DNA of 48,687 nt. Source: an uncultured Clostridia bacterium (GTDB taxonomy: Bacteria > Bacillota > Clostridia > Oscillospirales > Acutalibacteraceae). The stretch covers positions 1 through 48,687 of the forward strand of contig CAMMAZ010000012.1 of assembly GCA_946493765.1 (NCBI GenBank). The letters run 5' to 3'. Under the pieces are notes generated by a model, which was not told the DNA's origin, did no database searches, and saw only the letters and a program-made list of their open reading frames with translations. A program made the position numbers and the translations under genes. Shown one piece after another: positions 6,628 through 14,916 of this stretch; position 1 is the stretch's first letter, and each line of letters starts with the position of its first letter.

Positions 6628-7356
6628 TTATTTTCCAATATTATCTATAAAATCAATATTTTCTGAATCTTTTTGTTTTGCATAAAATAGATCTGGTCGC
6701 TTTTGTTTTGTAATCGAAAGTCTTTGCTGCTGTTTCCATTTTTCAATATTCAAATGATGGCCGGATAAAAGAATTTCCGGCACTTCCCGCCCATCCCAGA
6801 CGGCCGGGCGCGTAAATTGCGGATATTCCAAAAGGCCGTCATAATGGCTTTCATCTTTATAACAATCTTCGTTAGGCAGAACGCCGTCTACCATGCGAGA
6901 AAGCACGTCCGTCAGAACAAGTGCCGGTAATTCACCACCGGTGAGCACGTAATCGCCAATCGAAATCTCCATATCGCACCATTTGTCCAGCACACGCTGA
7001 TCTACACCTTCGTAATGTCCGCACAAAATAGCAATATTTTCATGCTGCTTCAGGGAAACAGCAAGCGGCTGCGTGAGTGTCTTGCCCTGCGGCGACATAT
7101 ATATGAAATACGGACGTTCCCCCACCATTTCACACACGGCTTTAAAGCAATCATCGATCGGCTGGGCCGACAAAATCATGCCGTTGCCGCCGCCATATGG
7201 TGCATCGTCCACCCTGTTGTGCTTATCTTTGGTATAATCTCGGATATTATGACAGTAAATTTCAATTTTTCCGTTTTGAACGGCTCTACCGATAATACTT
7301 TCCGAAACATAAGCTTCGCAAAGCGCCGGAAACAATGTCATGATATCAATCCGCAT
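6628..7356 (-). CDS. trmD: tRNA (guanine-37-N1)-methyltransferase
   Basis: A 242-aa SPOUT-family enzyme that methylates G37 next to the anticodon, preventing frameshifting. The canonical start MRIDIMTLFP is followed by RAVQNG, VDDAPYGGGNGM, the knot segment ILCGHYEGVDQR and the conserved SIGDYVLTGGELPAL. The start is ATG 7356; an upstream in-frame TTG (7362) would also fit. It overlaps the end of rimM by 11 nt, indicating coupling. In most Firmicutes rplS follows trmD, but here the next gene is HPr, behind its own promoter. Confidence 0.97.
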   Translation of the reverse strand: MRIDIMTLFPALCEAYVSESIIGRAVQNGKIEIYCHNIRDYTKDKHNRVDDAPYGGGNGMILSAQPIDDCFKAVCEMVGERPYFIYMSPQGKTLTQPLAVSLKQHENIAILCGHYEGVDQRVLDKWCDMEISIGDYVLTGGELPALVLTDVLSRMVDGVLPNEDCYKDESHYDGLLEYPQFTRPAVWDGREVPEILLSGHHLNIEKWKQQQRLSITKQKRPDLFYAKQKDSENIDFIDNIGK

Positions 7357-7861
7357 CGTCAAAAATCCCCTTTATCGGTCGCAGAAAGATTTTCTGCGCA
7401 TCAATGTCTACCCGAATGACAACATCACGAATGGCTGGCACCAGATATTCTTTCCCGTCTTTTTTAACATGCCAAACATCGTTTGCGCCCGTTTTGGAAA
7501 CATCCGACAGTTCTCCAAGCAGCACACCGCTGTCGGCATCATAAACGCTGCAATCCAATAAATCCTGCATAAAATATGCTCCTTGTGGCAGCTGCACATC
7601 ATTACGATCCATATAAAGAATCGTTCCACGCAAATTTTCCGCGTCCGCAATATTCTGCACGCCTTGAATCGTCATCAGAACAATGTTCCCATGCACTCTG
7701 GAGGCTGTGATTTTCAATTGACGCTTTCCTTCATTATCGGTATATAGCTTTTTGAATTGCGTTAAAAACTGTGCGTCGTCGCACCAGGGCTGCACGCGCA
7801 CTTCTCCCCGGATTCCATGTGTCCCGACAACTTTTCCTGTTTCTAAAAATTGATTTTTCAT
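7346..7861 (-). CDS. rimM: Ribosome maturation factor RimM
   Basis: A 171-aa factor for late assembly of the 30S subunit head; it binds S19. The N-terminal RimM domain begins ETGKVVGTHGIRGEVRV, and the C-terminal PRC-barrel region contains GELSDVSKTGANDVWHVK and EYLVPAI. The start is ATG 7861, 9 nt after GAGGA; the ATG at 7870 directly touches that site and is rejected. Fifth gene of the ylxM-ffh-rpsP-khpA-rimM-trmD operon, overlapping trmD. Confidence 0.95.
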   Translation of the reverse strand: MKNQFLETGKVVGTHGIRGEVRVQPWCDDAQFLTQFKKLYTDNEGKRQLKITASRVHGNIVLMTIQGVQNIADAENLRGTILYMDRNDVQLPQGAYFMQDLLDCSVYDADSGVLLGELSDVSKTGANDVWHVKKDGKEYLVPAIRDVVIRVDIDAQKIFLRPIKGIFDDAD

Positions 7862-7884
7862 GACTGTCATTCCTCAAAATCTTC

Positions 7885-7918
7885 TGATAAAACAAAAGGG
7901 AGCCGTCGGCCCCTTTTT
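7885..7918 (-). terminator. Terminator-like hairpin between khpA and rimM
   Basis: Imperfect stem (7894-7904 with 7908-7917, one bulged base), on the minus strand followed by a TTTTGTTTT stretch. It lies inside the operon, so it may give partial termination and lower rimM-trmD output relative to rpsP and khpA. Confidence 0.45.
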
Positions 7919-7931
7919 GCTTTCATCTTTT

Positions 7932-8165
7932 TTAGTCGATTTCCACCATGATTTTTTCATCATTGCGGCTGGCAACAGCGCGCATCACAACGCGAATTGC
8001 TTTTGCAATTCTGCCCTGTTTACCGATGACTCTGCCCATATCGTCTTCCGCAACATGCAGATGATAAACGATAACGCCGTCTTCATTCGGGTCGTCGACC
8101 GTTACTTCAACAGCGTCCGGCTGGTTGACGAGTCCCTGTGCCAGTGTTTTCAACAGTTCCTGCAT
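7932..8165 (-). CDS. khpA: KH-domain RNA-binding protein KhpA
   Basis: A 77-aa single KH-domain protein. The RNA-binding GxxG loop is in GRVIGKQGRIAKAIR (about 44-58). In Gram-positives KhpA pairs with KhpB/EloR and affects cell division and small-RNA-linked control. Its position between rpsP and rimM is the standard one. Confidence 0.93.
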   Translation of the reverse strand: MQELLKTLAQGLVNQPDAVEVTVDDPNEDGVIVYHLHVAEDDMGRVIGKQGRIAKAIRVVMRAVASRNDEKIMVEID

Positions 8166-8189
8166 GGAAACCCATCCTTTCCAATCATT

Positions 8190-8432
8190 TTAGATAATTT
8201 CGCTTTTTTTAAGCAGTTCCTTAACAGTATCGGTCGGCTGTGCGCCATTTGCAATCCATTTCTTAGCTTTCTCGCCGTCAATTTTAATTTCAGCGGGATC
8301 TGTCAGCGGATTGAAATAACCGATTTCTTCGATGAATCTGCCATCACGCGGATATCTGGAATCTGCAACGACAACACGATAAAAAGGAGCTTTCTTCGCA
8401 CCCATTCTGCGCAGTCTGATTTTTACTGCCAT
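8190..8432 (-). CDS. rpsP: 30S ribosomal protein S16
   Basis: An 80-aa ribosomal protein. [19 protein letters not shown] at the start and [19 protein letters not shown] are diagnostic. The start is ATG 8432, 8 nt after GGAGGTG; the in-frame ATG at 8438 is too close to that site. Downstream of ffh in the same operon. Confidence 0.98.
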   Translation of the reverse strand: MAVKIRLRRMGAKKAPFYRVVVADSRYPRDGRFIEEIGYFNPLTDPAEIKIDGEKAKKWIANGAQPTDTVKELLKKSEII

Positions 8433-8503
8433 TTTCATTTCACCTCCAAAAAGGATTCCTGTTATTTATTAAACGGAAAAACCGTTAAATACAATTTACA
8501 TTA

Positions 8504-9862
8504 TCACATGCCATTAAAAGGATTATTCATTCCACCCATTTTACCCATCATTTTAGGAATGCGTTTTCCTTTTTTGGAACCGTTCATCTGTTTGAACATC
8601 TTCTTCATCTGTTCATATTGCCGTAAAAGCCGATTGACATCCTCCACCTGCATGCCGGATCCGGCTGCAATTCTGCGCTTTCTGGAAGGATTGATAATTT
8701 CCGGCTTTTCCCGTTCCCGCTTTGTCATGGAATAGATGATTGATTCCACCCTGACAAGCTGCCGGTCGTCGATATCCACGTCTTTGACCTGTTTACCGAT
8801 ACCCGGAATCATCCCCAGCACCTGCTTTAACGGTCCCAATTTTTTAATTTCCTGGAACTGCGACAACAGATCGTTCATATCGAACCGGTTGGCTTTCAAT
8901 TTCTTTTCAAGCTCCGCAGCTTTTTTCTCATCCAAAGCATTTTCCGCTTTTTCGATCAAAGACATTACGTCGCCCATTCCGAGAATTCTCGATGCCATTC
9001 GATCCGGATGAAATTCCTCCAGATCGTCCAGTTTTTCACCGGTACCCGCAAATTTGATCGGTTTGCCGGTCACCGCCCGGACGGACAAAGCAGCGCCGCC
9101 TCTTGTGTCGCCGTCGAGCTTTGTTAAAATCACACCGTCGATTTCCAAGGCTTCATTGAAGGTTTTTGCAACGTTTACCGCATCCTGACCGGTCATCGAG
9201 TCGACGACCAACAAAATATCGTTCGGCTCTGCGACTTCTTTGACGCGTTTTAACTCGTCCATCATCGCTTCATCAATGTGCAGACGGCCCGCGGTATCCA
9301 AAATCACATAATCATTGCCATAATCCTTCGCATGCCGGATCGCAGCCTTTGCAATTTTCTCCGGCTTTTCCGTGCCCATTTCAAAAACGGCAACTCCCGC
9401 CTGTTCACCGACAATTTTCAGCTGTGAAATCGCGGCAGGACGGTAGATATCGCAAGCGACCAGCAGCGGACGATGCCCTTTGGATTTGAGCCATTTTCCG
9501 AGTTTGGCGCTGTGTGTTGTTTTACCGGAACCCTGCAAACCGCACATCATGATCACAGTCGGGATTTTGGCCGACGTGTTCAGACGGCTGTTCTCCCCGC
9601 CCATCAAAGCGGTCAGCTCTTCGTTGACAATTTTAATAACCATCTGCGCCGGCGTTAAGCTTTCCATAACCTTTTCACCGATACAGCGCTGGGTGACGGA
9701 ATTGGTAAAATCTTTGGCGACTTTATAGTTGACATCCGCTTCCAAAAGCGCTAAACGCACTTCACGCATCGCGTCCTTGACATCCTGTTCCGACAGCTTC
9801 CCCTTGGAACGGATCTTTTTGAACGCCGCGCCGATTTTCTCGGATAAACCTTCAAATGCCAT
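8504..9862 (-). CDS. ffh: Signal recognition particle protein Ffh
   Basis: The 452-aa SRP54 GTPase binds signal peptides of nascent membrane and secreted proteins and delivers ribosomes to FtsY. The N domain (1-90) is followed by the G domain with GLQGSGKTTH (108-117; the family usually has T where H117 stands), DTAGRL (189-194) and TKLDGD. The Met-rich M domain runs from about 300 to the end (KKMMGKMGG). ylxM lies 15 nt upstream, the conserved arrangement. The SRP RNA gene is not visible in the window. Confidence 0.98.
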   Translation of the reverse strand: MAFEGLSEKIGAAFKKIRSKGKLSEQDVKDAMREVRLALLEADVNYKVAKDFTNSVTQRCIGEKVMESLTPAQMVIKIVNEELTALMGGENSRLNTSAKIPTVIMMCGLQGSGKTTHSAKLGKWLKSKGHRPLLVACDIYRPAAISQLKIVGEQAGVAVFEMGTEKPEKIAKAAIRHAKDYGNDYVILDTAGRLHIDEAMMDELKRVKEVAEPNDILLVVDSMTGQDAVNVAKTFNEALEIDGVILTKLDGDTRGGAALSVRAVTGKPIKFAGTGEKLDDLEEFHPDRMASRILGMGDVMSLIEKAENALDEKKAAELEKKLKANRFDMNDLLSQFQEIKKLGPLKQVLGMIPGIGKQVKDVDIDDRQLVRVESIIYSMTKREREKPEIINPSRKRRIAAGSGMQVEDVNRLLRQYEQMKKMFKQMNGSKKGKRIPKMMGKMGGMNNPFNGM

Positions 9863-9877
9863 CGATTTTTTTCTCCT

Positions 9878-10204
9878 TTACATATTTTCTGCGATCGCGA
9901 TGATCTTCTGCCGCAGCTGCGCATCCGGAATTTCTTTTGCAAGCAAACAAATTTCCTCCGCCTGCCTGGCCGTTCGTTTTAAGCGGTCACAAAGCCCCAG
10001 CTGCGCTTCATAATCAAACAACTGCGCTTCCGCACGTTTGATTCCATCGCGCACAGCTTGCCGGGTGATTCCCTCGTTTTCTGAAATTTCCGATAAGGAC
10101 AGATCATCATTATAATAGCAAGTCACCAGACGGTTTTGTTTTTCGGTCAACAGTCCGCCATAACAGTCCAGAAGATCCGAAACAGCGAGATTTTTTGAAG
10201 CCAT
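9878..10204 (-). CDS. ylxM: YlxM-family helix-turn-helix protein
   Basis: A 108-aa UPF0122 protein resembling sigma-factor region 4. The HTH is in SLSEISENEGITRQAVRD, preceded by LTEKQNRLVTCYYNDD. It is found next to ffh in Firmicutes; streptococcal work suggests it modulates SRP assembly or activity. The start is ATG 10204 with AGGAGG 6 nt upstream; a GTG at 10207 would sit only 3 nt away. First gene of the SRP/ribosome operon. Confidence 0.93.
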   Translation of the reverse strand: MASKNLAVSDLLDCYGGLLTEKQNRLVTCYYNDDLSLSEISENEGITRQAVRDGIKRAEAQLFDYEAQLGLCDRLKRTARQAEEICLLAKEIPDAQLRQKIIAIAENM

Positions 10205-10219
10205 CACAAACCTCCTGCC

Positions 10220-10255
10220 CTTCAGCTGTAAAGCTAAAAGCCTTTACAGTTGAAG
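10220..10255 (-). other. Inverted repeat in the ylxM-ffh leader
   Basis: A 14-bp imperfect inverted repeat (10220-10233 with 10242-10255) starts right at the -10 box. From the predicted start near 10249, an 8-bp hairpin (CTGTAAAG/CTTTACAG) would form at the very 5' end of the mRNA, ahead of the AGGAGG site. It may stabilise the mRNA or act as an operator. Confidence 0.45.
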
Positions 10256-10284
10256 ATTATACAGGAAAACCCTCAAAAAGTCAA
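10256..10284 (-). promoter_or_regulatory. Sigma-A promoter of the ylxM-ffh operon
   Basis: Minus-strand TTGACT (10279-10284), 17-bp spacer, TATAAT (10256-10261). Near-consensus, as expected for a strongly expressed operon. Confidence 0.85.
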
Positions 10285-10292
10285 GCATTATC

Positions 10293-10991
10293 TTAAAAAT
10301 TTTTAATTTCGATCGGTGCGTCGATCGGCACAAGCTTTTTAAAAACAGCGGTATGTTTCACAGTGATCACACGATCTTCATGCACGGACCCAAAAAACCA
10401 TCGCTTGAATGTGCAGGCTTTGTTCAATTCTTCGAGATAACCGTTGAGTCGATTGACATAATTTGCCTTTCCCGCACGCAGCAGTAATGCACTTTTAATG
10501 ACGGACGGCGGCTCGTGGGTGATAATATAATCGACTTTGCAGTCGTGATTATCGATATTTTCCGCGCCTTCGGCCATTTGTTTGGGACTCGGAAGTTCTT
10601 CTCGGAACCAGACTTGATTCTCATTGCGTATATTTTTATCCGTACTTTCTCCGCCGCCGAATGTGAAGATCGTTTTCTCTTCGATGGTAAAAATCTGCCC
10701 CCGGCATAAATGAAACAGGTTCCCGGAAATTCTATGTACCCTTCCACCCTTCCAGACGGTTTCGCGATAGCTGTTGATCCGGTCAAAGTTATCGTGTGGG
10801 CCGTCGATAAAACAAATGTTATATTTTCTGGAGCCCAGATATTTTAAGAGTTTTCGTTCTTTTTTGCTGCCGTCCCAGATAAATCCGAAATCTCCGGCAA
10901 TGATAAGCGTGTCTCCACCTTTTAAACGTCGGAAATCTTTTGCATACAGACGTTCTTCGTCCCCATGCATATCTCCGGTCACATAAATCAT
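10293..10991 (-). CDS. Calcineurin-like metallophosphoesterase
   Basis: A 232-aa cytoplasmic phosphoesterase of the two-metal family. Visible motifs are GDMHGD (D-x-H ligand pair), GDFGFIWD, THEPP near the C terminus, and SVHED, where the last G-H-x-x motif would be (glycine replaced by serine). The usual GNH(D/E) motif reads GPHDN, so the metal-binding and catalytic asparagine is proline here. The substrate cannot be told; relatives in gut clostridia are uncharacterised. It lies alone upstream of ylxM with a weak ribosome site (GGGAAT). Confidence 0.8.
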   Translation of the reverse strand: MIYVTGDMHGDEERLYAKDFRRLKGGDTLIIAGDFGFIWDGSKKERKLLKYLGSRKYNICFIDGPHDNFDRINSYRETVWKGGRVHRISGNLFHLCRGQIFTIEEKTIFTFGGGESTDKNIRNENQVWFREELPSPKQMAEGAENIDNHDCKVDYIITHEPPSVIKSALLLRAGKANYVNRLNGYLEELNKACTFKRWFFGSVHEDRVITVKHTAVFKKLVPIDAPIEIKNF

Positions 10992-11131
10992 TTTTTATTC
11001 CCGGTCCTTTCAAAAAAATCGTCGAAAAACAAACTTTTTTATTTCAATCTGTTTTTATTTATGTTATACTGTTATTATACAATAAAAATCTTTTGTTTGT
11101 CTACTGTTAAAATCTTTCACGGAGGTTAAAA

Positions 11132-12466
11132 ATGAAAAAACGCAGCGCAATTCTTTCTTTCTTTCTCATTTTGATCTTTGTTTTATCACCGGTCGCCGCC
11201 AGCGCTTATGATATAACCGGCAGCGGTTTTACAATTACGTCTAAAGTTGCACTGCTTGTGAGTCTGGACACCGGCGAAATCATTTATTCGACGGATAAAG
11301 ATTCCGACACAGTCAAAACAACCGATCAAAAATATCAGCCTGCCGCACTGACCAATTTGATGACGGCTGTTGTTGTGTTGGAAAACTGCGAGGATATCGA
11401 CACACAAGTCACTGTGACATCGGATGAGATCGACCCACTGCTTGGCACCGGTGCTGCAGTTGCCGGACTCAAAGAAGACGAAAAAATCACTGTGCGCAGC
11501 CTTTTGCACTTGATATTGATGGGGTCTGCCGCTGACGCTTCCAACGTGCTGGCCGACTTTATCGGCGGAGATATCGATTCATTTGTTGCCATGATGAACG
11601 AAAAAGCAGCAGATTTATCTATGGATTCCACCCATTTTGTCAATGCGCACGGCCTTTCGGAAGATAATCAGTATACAACTGCTAATGACCTATATAAACT
11701 TGCCAAATATGCATTAGATCTTCCGATGATTATGGAAATCTGCGAGAAAACCCGCTATGATCTGCCGCAAACGAATCAAAACAGCGCTCGTGTCGTCTCC
11801 ACGACAAATATGCTGATTGATCCCACAACGTCCTATTACTATACCTATGCCAAAGGCATGAAAACAGGCTATTCCAGCGAATCCGGGCGCTGCCTGATCT
11901 CTACCGCTTCCAAAGACGGATATAACTATATGTGCATCATTCTCGGCGGAGATAATGCAACACGGTCTGAATTTACCGATTCAGAAAATCTGTATCGGTG
12001 GGTCTTTGACGAATATGAATATCGGAAAGTGGCTGATACCGCAACACAGATCGGTGAAATGGAAGTGGAGCTTGCGTGGGACACGGATTATATTCAACTG
12101 TTCCCCGAACAGGATGTTTCCGCCATTGTCCCGAAAAACATCGATAATTCCAGCATTCGTTATGAATTGGTAACCGATCAATCGGTTTGGGCGCCGGTTG
12201 AAAAAGGTGAAATCATGGGAAAAGCCGTCATTTACTGTGCAGAGAACCAGATCGGCGAAGTGAATGTCGTGGCAGGTGAAACAATCAAACGCAATCAGCT
12301 TTTATTTATCGCCAAAATTTTTAATATCATTGTCACATCTAAAATTTTTATCGGTTTTGTCGTGGTTCTTGTTCTGCTGCTTATCGGATTGATTGTTACG
12401 AACATTTTTCATCAAAAGCGCAAACGCGGGCGGAACAAAAAAGTAAAACCCATTCGAAAATTATAA
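11132..12466 (+). CDS. DacA-like (peptidase S11) protein with degenerate active site
   Basis: A 444-aa envelope protein with a signal peptide (residues 1-25, cut near ASA-YD), a D-Ala-D-Ala carboxypeptidase fold and a C-terminal anchor helix (about 403-425) followed by a basic cytoplasmic tail. The family's SxxK motif reads PAALTNLMT: serine is Ala72 and lysine is Asn75. The SxN motif reads GSAAD, with the asparagine replaced by Ala134. Only KTG (244-246) is kept. The fold landmarks FVNAHGLSEDNQYTTANDL and AKGMKTGYSSESGRCL are intact, so the protein is likely folded and inactive as a peptidase or beta-lactam target. GGAGG precedes the ATG. It probably binds peptidoglycan or regulates an active paralogue (inference). 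Confidence 0.88.
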   Translation: MKKRSAILSFFLILIFVLSPVAASAYDITGSGFTITSKVALLVSLDTGEIIYSTDKDSDTVKTTDQKYQPAALTNLMTAVVVLENCEDIDTQVTVTSDEIDPLLGTGAAVAGLKEDEKITVRSLLHLILMGSAADASNVLADFIGGDIDSFVAMMNEKAADLSMDSTHFVNAHGLSEDNQYTTANDLYKLAKYALDLPMIMEICEKTRYDLPQTNQNSARVVSTTNMLIDPTTSYYYTYAKGMKTGYSSESGRCLISTASKDGYNYMCIILGGDNATRSEFTDSENLYRWVFDEYEYRKVADTATQIGEMEVELAWDTDYIQLFPEQDVSAIVPKNIDNSSIRYELVTDQSVWAPVEKGEIMGKAVIYCAENQIGEVNVVAGETIKRNQLLFIAKIFNIIVTSKIFIGFVVVLVLLLIGLIVTNIFHQKRKRGRNKKVKPIRKL

Positions 12467-12480
12467 TCTAACAACATGGT

Positions 12481-12513
12481 AAAAAGCGAACAGTTTTTAG
12501 CTGTTCGCTTTTT
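12481..12513. terminator. Bidirectional terminator between dacA-like and ABC-F genes
   Basis: A 13-bp perfect stem (12481-12493 with 12501-12513) with A- and T-tracts at the ends, serving the converging genes. The right edge touches the ABC-F stop codon. Confidence 0.9.
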
Positions 12514-14066
12514 TAGTCGAAAAGTTTTTCAAAATCCAGCGTTTGCTCCGCAATCTGCTGGCAAAATTCCTTGCTGTGAGAAACAAATAAAACAGCGCCC
12601 TCAAACAGCTGGATCGCTACCTTTAACTGCTCAATCGCATTGACGTCCAAATGGTTGGTCGGTTCATCCAGCACCAGAAAATTATAATTTGAAAGCGTCA
12701 ATTTGCATAATTTCACTTTGGATTGCTCCCCGCCGCTTAAGGTTCCGATTTTCTGCAAAGCAAGTTCACCAGACAGCCCGCACCGTGATAAAGCGGCGCG
12801 CACCTCCTTATCGTTCATCCGCGGATACTCGTTTTTGATCTCCTCTACCGCGGTTCGGTTCTCGTCTTCCCAGCGATTTTCCTGCTGGTAATAACCGATT
12901 TTAATTTGTTCTGCCAGCACAAACTCGCCGGAAAGCGGCGGAATGATCCCACAGATCGTTTTGATAAATGTCGATTTGCCGATCCCATTAAAGCCGGTTA
13001 CCGCCATTTTTTGTCCGACACGCAATTCCATTGTGATATCCGGCACCAGCTGATCGTCATAACCAATCCCCAAACGGTCTGTTTTTAAAATCACCTGACC
13101 GACCGCCGGTGTGTAGGAAAACAAAAAACTGGGTTTTGGGGTTTTTCCGGGTTTTGTGATCTTTTCCATTTTCTCCAGCTTTTTTTGCCGGCTTTTTGCC
13201 ATTTTGGAAGTCGAAGCACGCACAATATTTTTATCAATATAAGTTTGCAGTTTTTCGATTTCCTTTTGCTGAGCATGATAATTTTTTAATTGTTCCTGCC
13301 GCTTGATTTCCTTTAATTTGACAAAACTCTGATAGTCGCCGTTAAAGCGGGTGATTTTTCCATTTTCAATATCGCAGATGCAATTGACGACATCGTTTAA
13401 AAACGCAAAATCATGGCTGACCAAAATAAAAGAACCTTTAAAAGTTTTTAAAAACTTCGTCAGCCAAGCGATATGTTCCCGATCCAAAAAGTTTGTCGGT
13501 TCATCCAGAAGCAGCACATCGGGTTTTAAAAGCAGCAATTTTGCCAGCATGACCTTTGCACGCTGCCCGCCGCTTAACGTTGTCACATCGTGATCGAGAC
13601 CGAATGCAGTGATGCCAAGTCCTGCCGCCACCTTTTCGATCTCGCTGTTGATTGCGTAAAAACCACCACTTTCCAATTGTTCCTGCAGCGCGGCAGATTG
13701 TTCACACAATGCCATTGCCTGCTCATTATCGGAACAAGCGCTAATCTGTTGATTCATACTTTGAAGCTGTTCCTCCAGCCGATATAAATCGTTGAACGCC
13801 TGGTTCAAATAGGCTTTGACCGTTATCGATTCCCGAATACTTGCCTGTTGATCCAAATAACCGTATTTAATTTTGGGATTCCACTTAACATATCCTTCGT
13901 CCGGAACGACCTCCTCAATCAAAATATTTAAAAAAGTCGTTTTTCCGGCGCCGTTTAAACCGGTCAACCCCATCTTATCGCCGCGAAACAATTGCATATT
14001 CGCTTTATTAAATAATGTTTTATCGCCATAAATATGCGTTAAATTTTTAACGTCCAAAATACTCAT
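12513..14066 (-). CDS. ABC-F family ATPase (ribosome-associated)
   Basis: A 517-aa cytoplasmic protein with two ATPase domains and no membrane segment. Domain 1 has GLNGAGKTT (39-47), LSGGQRAKV and LLLDEPTNFLD. Domain 2 has GFNGIGKST, LSGGEQSKV and LVLDEPTNHLD. The linker (about 240-310) is charged and helical (KNIVRASTSKMAKSRQKK), as in ABC-F proteins that reach the ribosomal P/E site. The size and the YLDQQ/YYQQE Q-loops resemble the YkpA/YbiT group, which act on translation. An antibiotic-resistance role cannot be excluded but nothing points to it. It has a consensus promoter at 14099-14127 and a short leader without an attenuator. Confidence 0.9.
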   Translation of the reverse strand: MSILDVKNLTHIYGDKTLFNKANMQLFRGDKMGLTGLNGAGKTTFLNILIEEVVPDEGYVKWNPKIKYGYLDQQASIRESITVKAYLNQAFNDLYRLEEQLQSMNQQISACSDNEQAMALCEQSAALQEQLESGGFYAINSEIEKVAAGLGITAFGLDHDVTTLSGGQRAKVMLAKLLLLKPDVLLLDEPTNFLDREHIAWLTKFLKTFKGSFILVSHDFAFLNDVVNCICDIENGKITRFNGDYQSFVKLKEIKRQEQLKNYHAQQKEIEKLQTYIDKNIVRASTSKMAKSRQKKLEKMEKITKPGKTPKPSFLFSYTPAVGQVILKTDRLGIGYDDQLVPDITMELRVGQKMAVTGFNGIGKSTFIKTICGIIPPLSGEFVLAEQIKIGYYQQENRWEDENRTAVEEIKNEYPRMNDKEVRAALSRCGLSGELALQKIGTLSGGEQSKVKLCKLTLSNYNFLVLDEPTNHLDVNAIEQLKVAIQLFEGAVLFVSHSKEFCQQIAEQTLDFEKLFD

Positions 14067-14098
14067 CTTTACTGTGTTCCTTTAATGTGATTGCAATT

Positions 14099-14127
14099 AT
14101 CATAGCATAAAGAAAAAACTTTTTCAA
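14099..14127 (-). promoter_or_regulatory. Sigma-A promoter of the ABC-F gene
   Basis: Minus-strand TTGAAA (14122-14127), 17-bp spacer, TATGAT (14099-14104). The leader is only about 25 nt, with AAAGGA before the start. Confidence 0.75.
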
Positions 14128-14206
14128 TAATCTGTGGAAAAAATATCAACGAACCGTTTTTTTAGGATGCCTCTTCCATGTATTTGAAAATATCGTCTAT
14201 AAATAC

Positions 14207-14235
14207 TTTACACCGGGATGAAGTTATGTTATAAT
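14207..14235 (+). promoter_or_regulatory. Sigma-A promoter of the small gene at 14276
   Basis: TTTACA (14207-14212), 17-bp spacer, TATAAT (14230-14235). The ribosome site AGGGAG (14262-14267) follows. Confidence 0.8.
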
Positions 14236-14275
14236 ATTTTTATTATGTAATCAATCTTTGAAGGGAGATGCAAAA

Positions 14276-14557
14276 ATGGAGCAGCTTTTAACCTATAAAG
14301 GCAAACCCCTTGTGCGGTGCGGAAATATTCTATATTACGGTGACATGTCCGACAAATATGTTGTGCAGCTGACCATTCAGGATTCAGAAACGATCAAGGA
14401 CATAAAATGCGCTAAAAAAGTTTTAGTGCAGCTTTTATCGACCGACACCTCGCTGGATATTCAAAAACGTGTAGCAAAGAAAAGTGAAAAAGGCGGGTTA
14501 TACGAAGCGATGGATATCGCAGATATCTGGCTGCATCGTGCTTTGAACGACAAATAA
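14276..14557 (+). CDS. Small conserved-looking protein of unknown function
   Basis: A 93-aa soluble protein. I do not recognise a characterised family. The N-terminal half (LTYKGKPLVRCGNILYYGDM) looks like a short beta-sheet; the C-terminal half is helical and charged (LLSTDTSLDIQKRVAKKSEK, MDIADIWLHRALND). It has a clean promoter, AGGGAG 8 nt before the ATG, and a strong terminator, so it is a genuine monocistronic gene. An in-frame TTG at 14258 precedes the ribosome site and is rejected. It converges with spoIIID. Confidence 0.75.
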   Translation: MEQLLTYKGKPLVRCGNILYYGDMSDKYVVQLTIQDSETIKDIKCAKKVLVQLLSTDTSLDIQKRVAKKSEKGGLYEAMDIADIWLHRALNDK

Positions 14558-14571
14558 TAAGCTTTCACAGC

Positions 14572-14600
14572 AAAACGCCGGTCTTAATGACCGGCGTTTT
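14572..14600. terminator. Bidirectional terminator with the spoIIID stop codon in its loop
   Basis: A 12-bp perfect GC-rich stem (14572-14583 with 14589-14600) with loop TTAAT. The spoIIID stop codon (14584-14586) is in the loop, so the last coding bases of spoIIID form one arm. A- and T-tracts flank both sides. Confidence 0.9.
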
Positions 14601-14850
14601 TTGCTTTTGCTTTATATTTATTCCGTGTTGCAATACCGCCGCGAATATGTCTTTCGGCTTTATTGAACTCCATAACTTCTTTGACCTTCACGTATAAACC
14701 AGGGTCGCATTGTTTTAATCGTTCCGACACATCTTTATGTACTGTTGATTTACTGATTCCATATTTCTTCGCACAAACGCGCACTGTCGCACCTGTTTCA
14801 ACAATAAATTCGCCGAGCTTCACAGCTCTTTCTTCTACTATACCGTTCAA
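14584..14850 (-). CDS. spoIIID: Stage III sporulation transcriptional regulator SpoIIID
   Basis: An 88-aa DNA-binding protein of the mother-cell sporulation cascade; in Bacillus it switches genes between sigma-E and sigma-K. The helix-turn-helix is in VRVCAKKYGISKSTVHKDV, followed by the basic C-terminal helix HIRGGIATRNKYKAK. Both match SpoIIID closely. The start is TTG 14850: GGGGAG lies 10 nt upstream, an in-frame stop lies just above, and no in-frame ATG exists. The gene stands alone between converging and unrelated units. Confidence 0.96.
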   Translation of the reverse strand: MNGIVEERAVKLGEFIVETGATVRVCAKKYGISKSTVHKDVSERLKQCDPGLYVKVKEVMEFNKAERHIRGGIATRNKYKAKAKNAGH

Positions 14851-14916
14851 ACATAATCAGCTCCCCTTGCTTTTTCTCTAAAGAATATGCCGGGAACTGC
14901 TCTTTTATTCCAAATT

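Noticed and set aside
7860-8735. A 291-codon plus-strand open frame
   Set aside because: It runs antisense across khpA, rpsP and the end of ffh, whose minus-strand products are unmistakable. The translation shows no family pattern.
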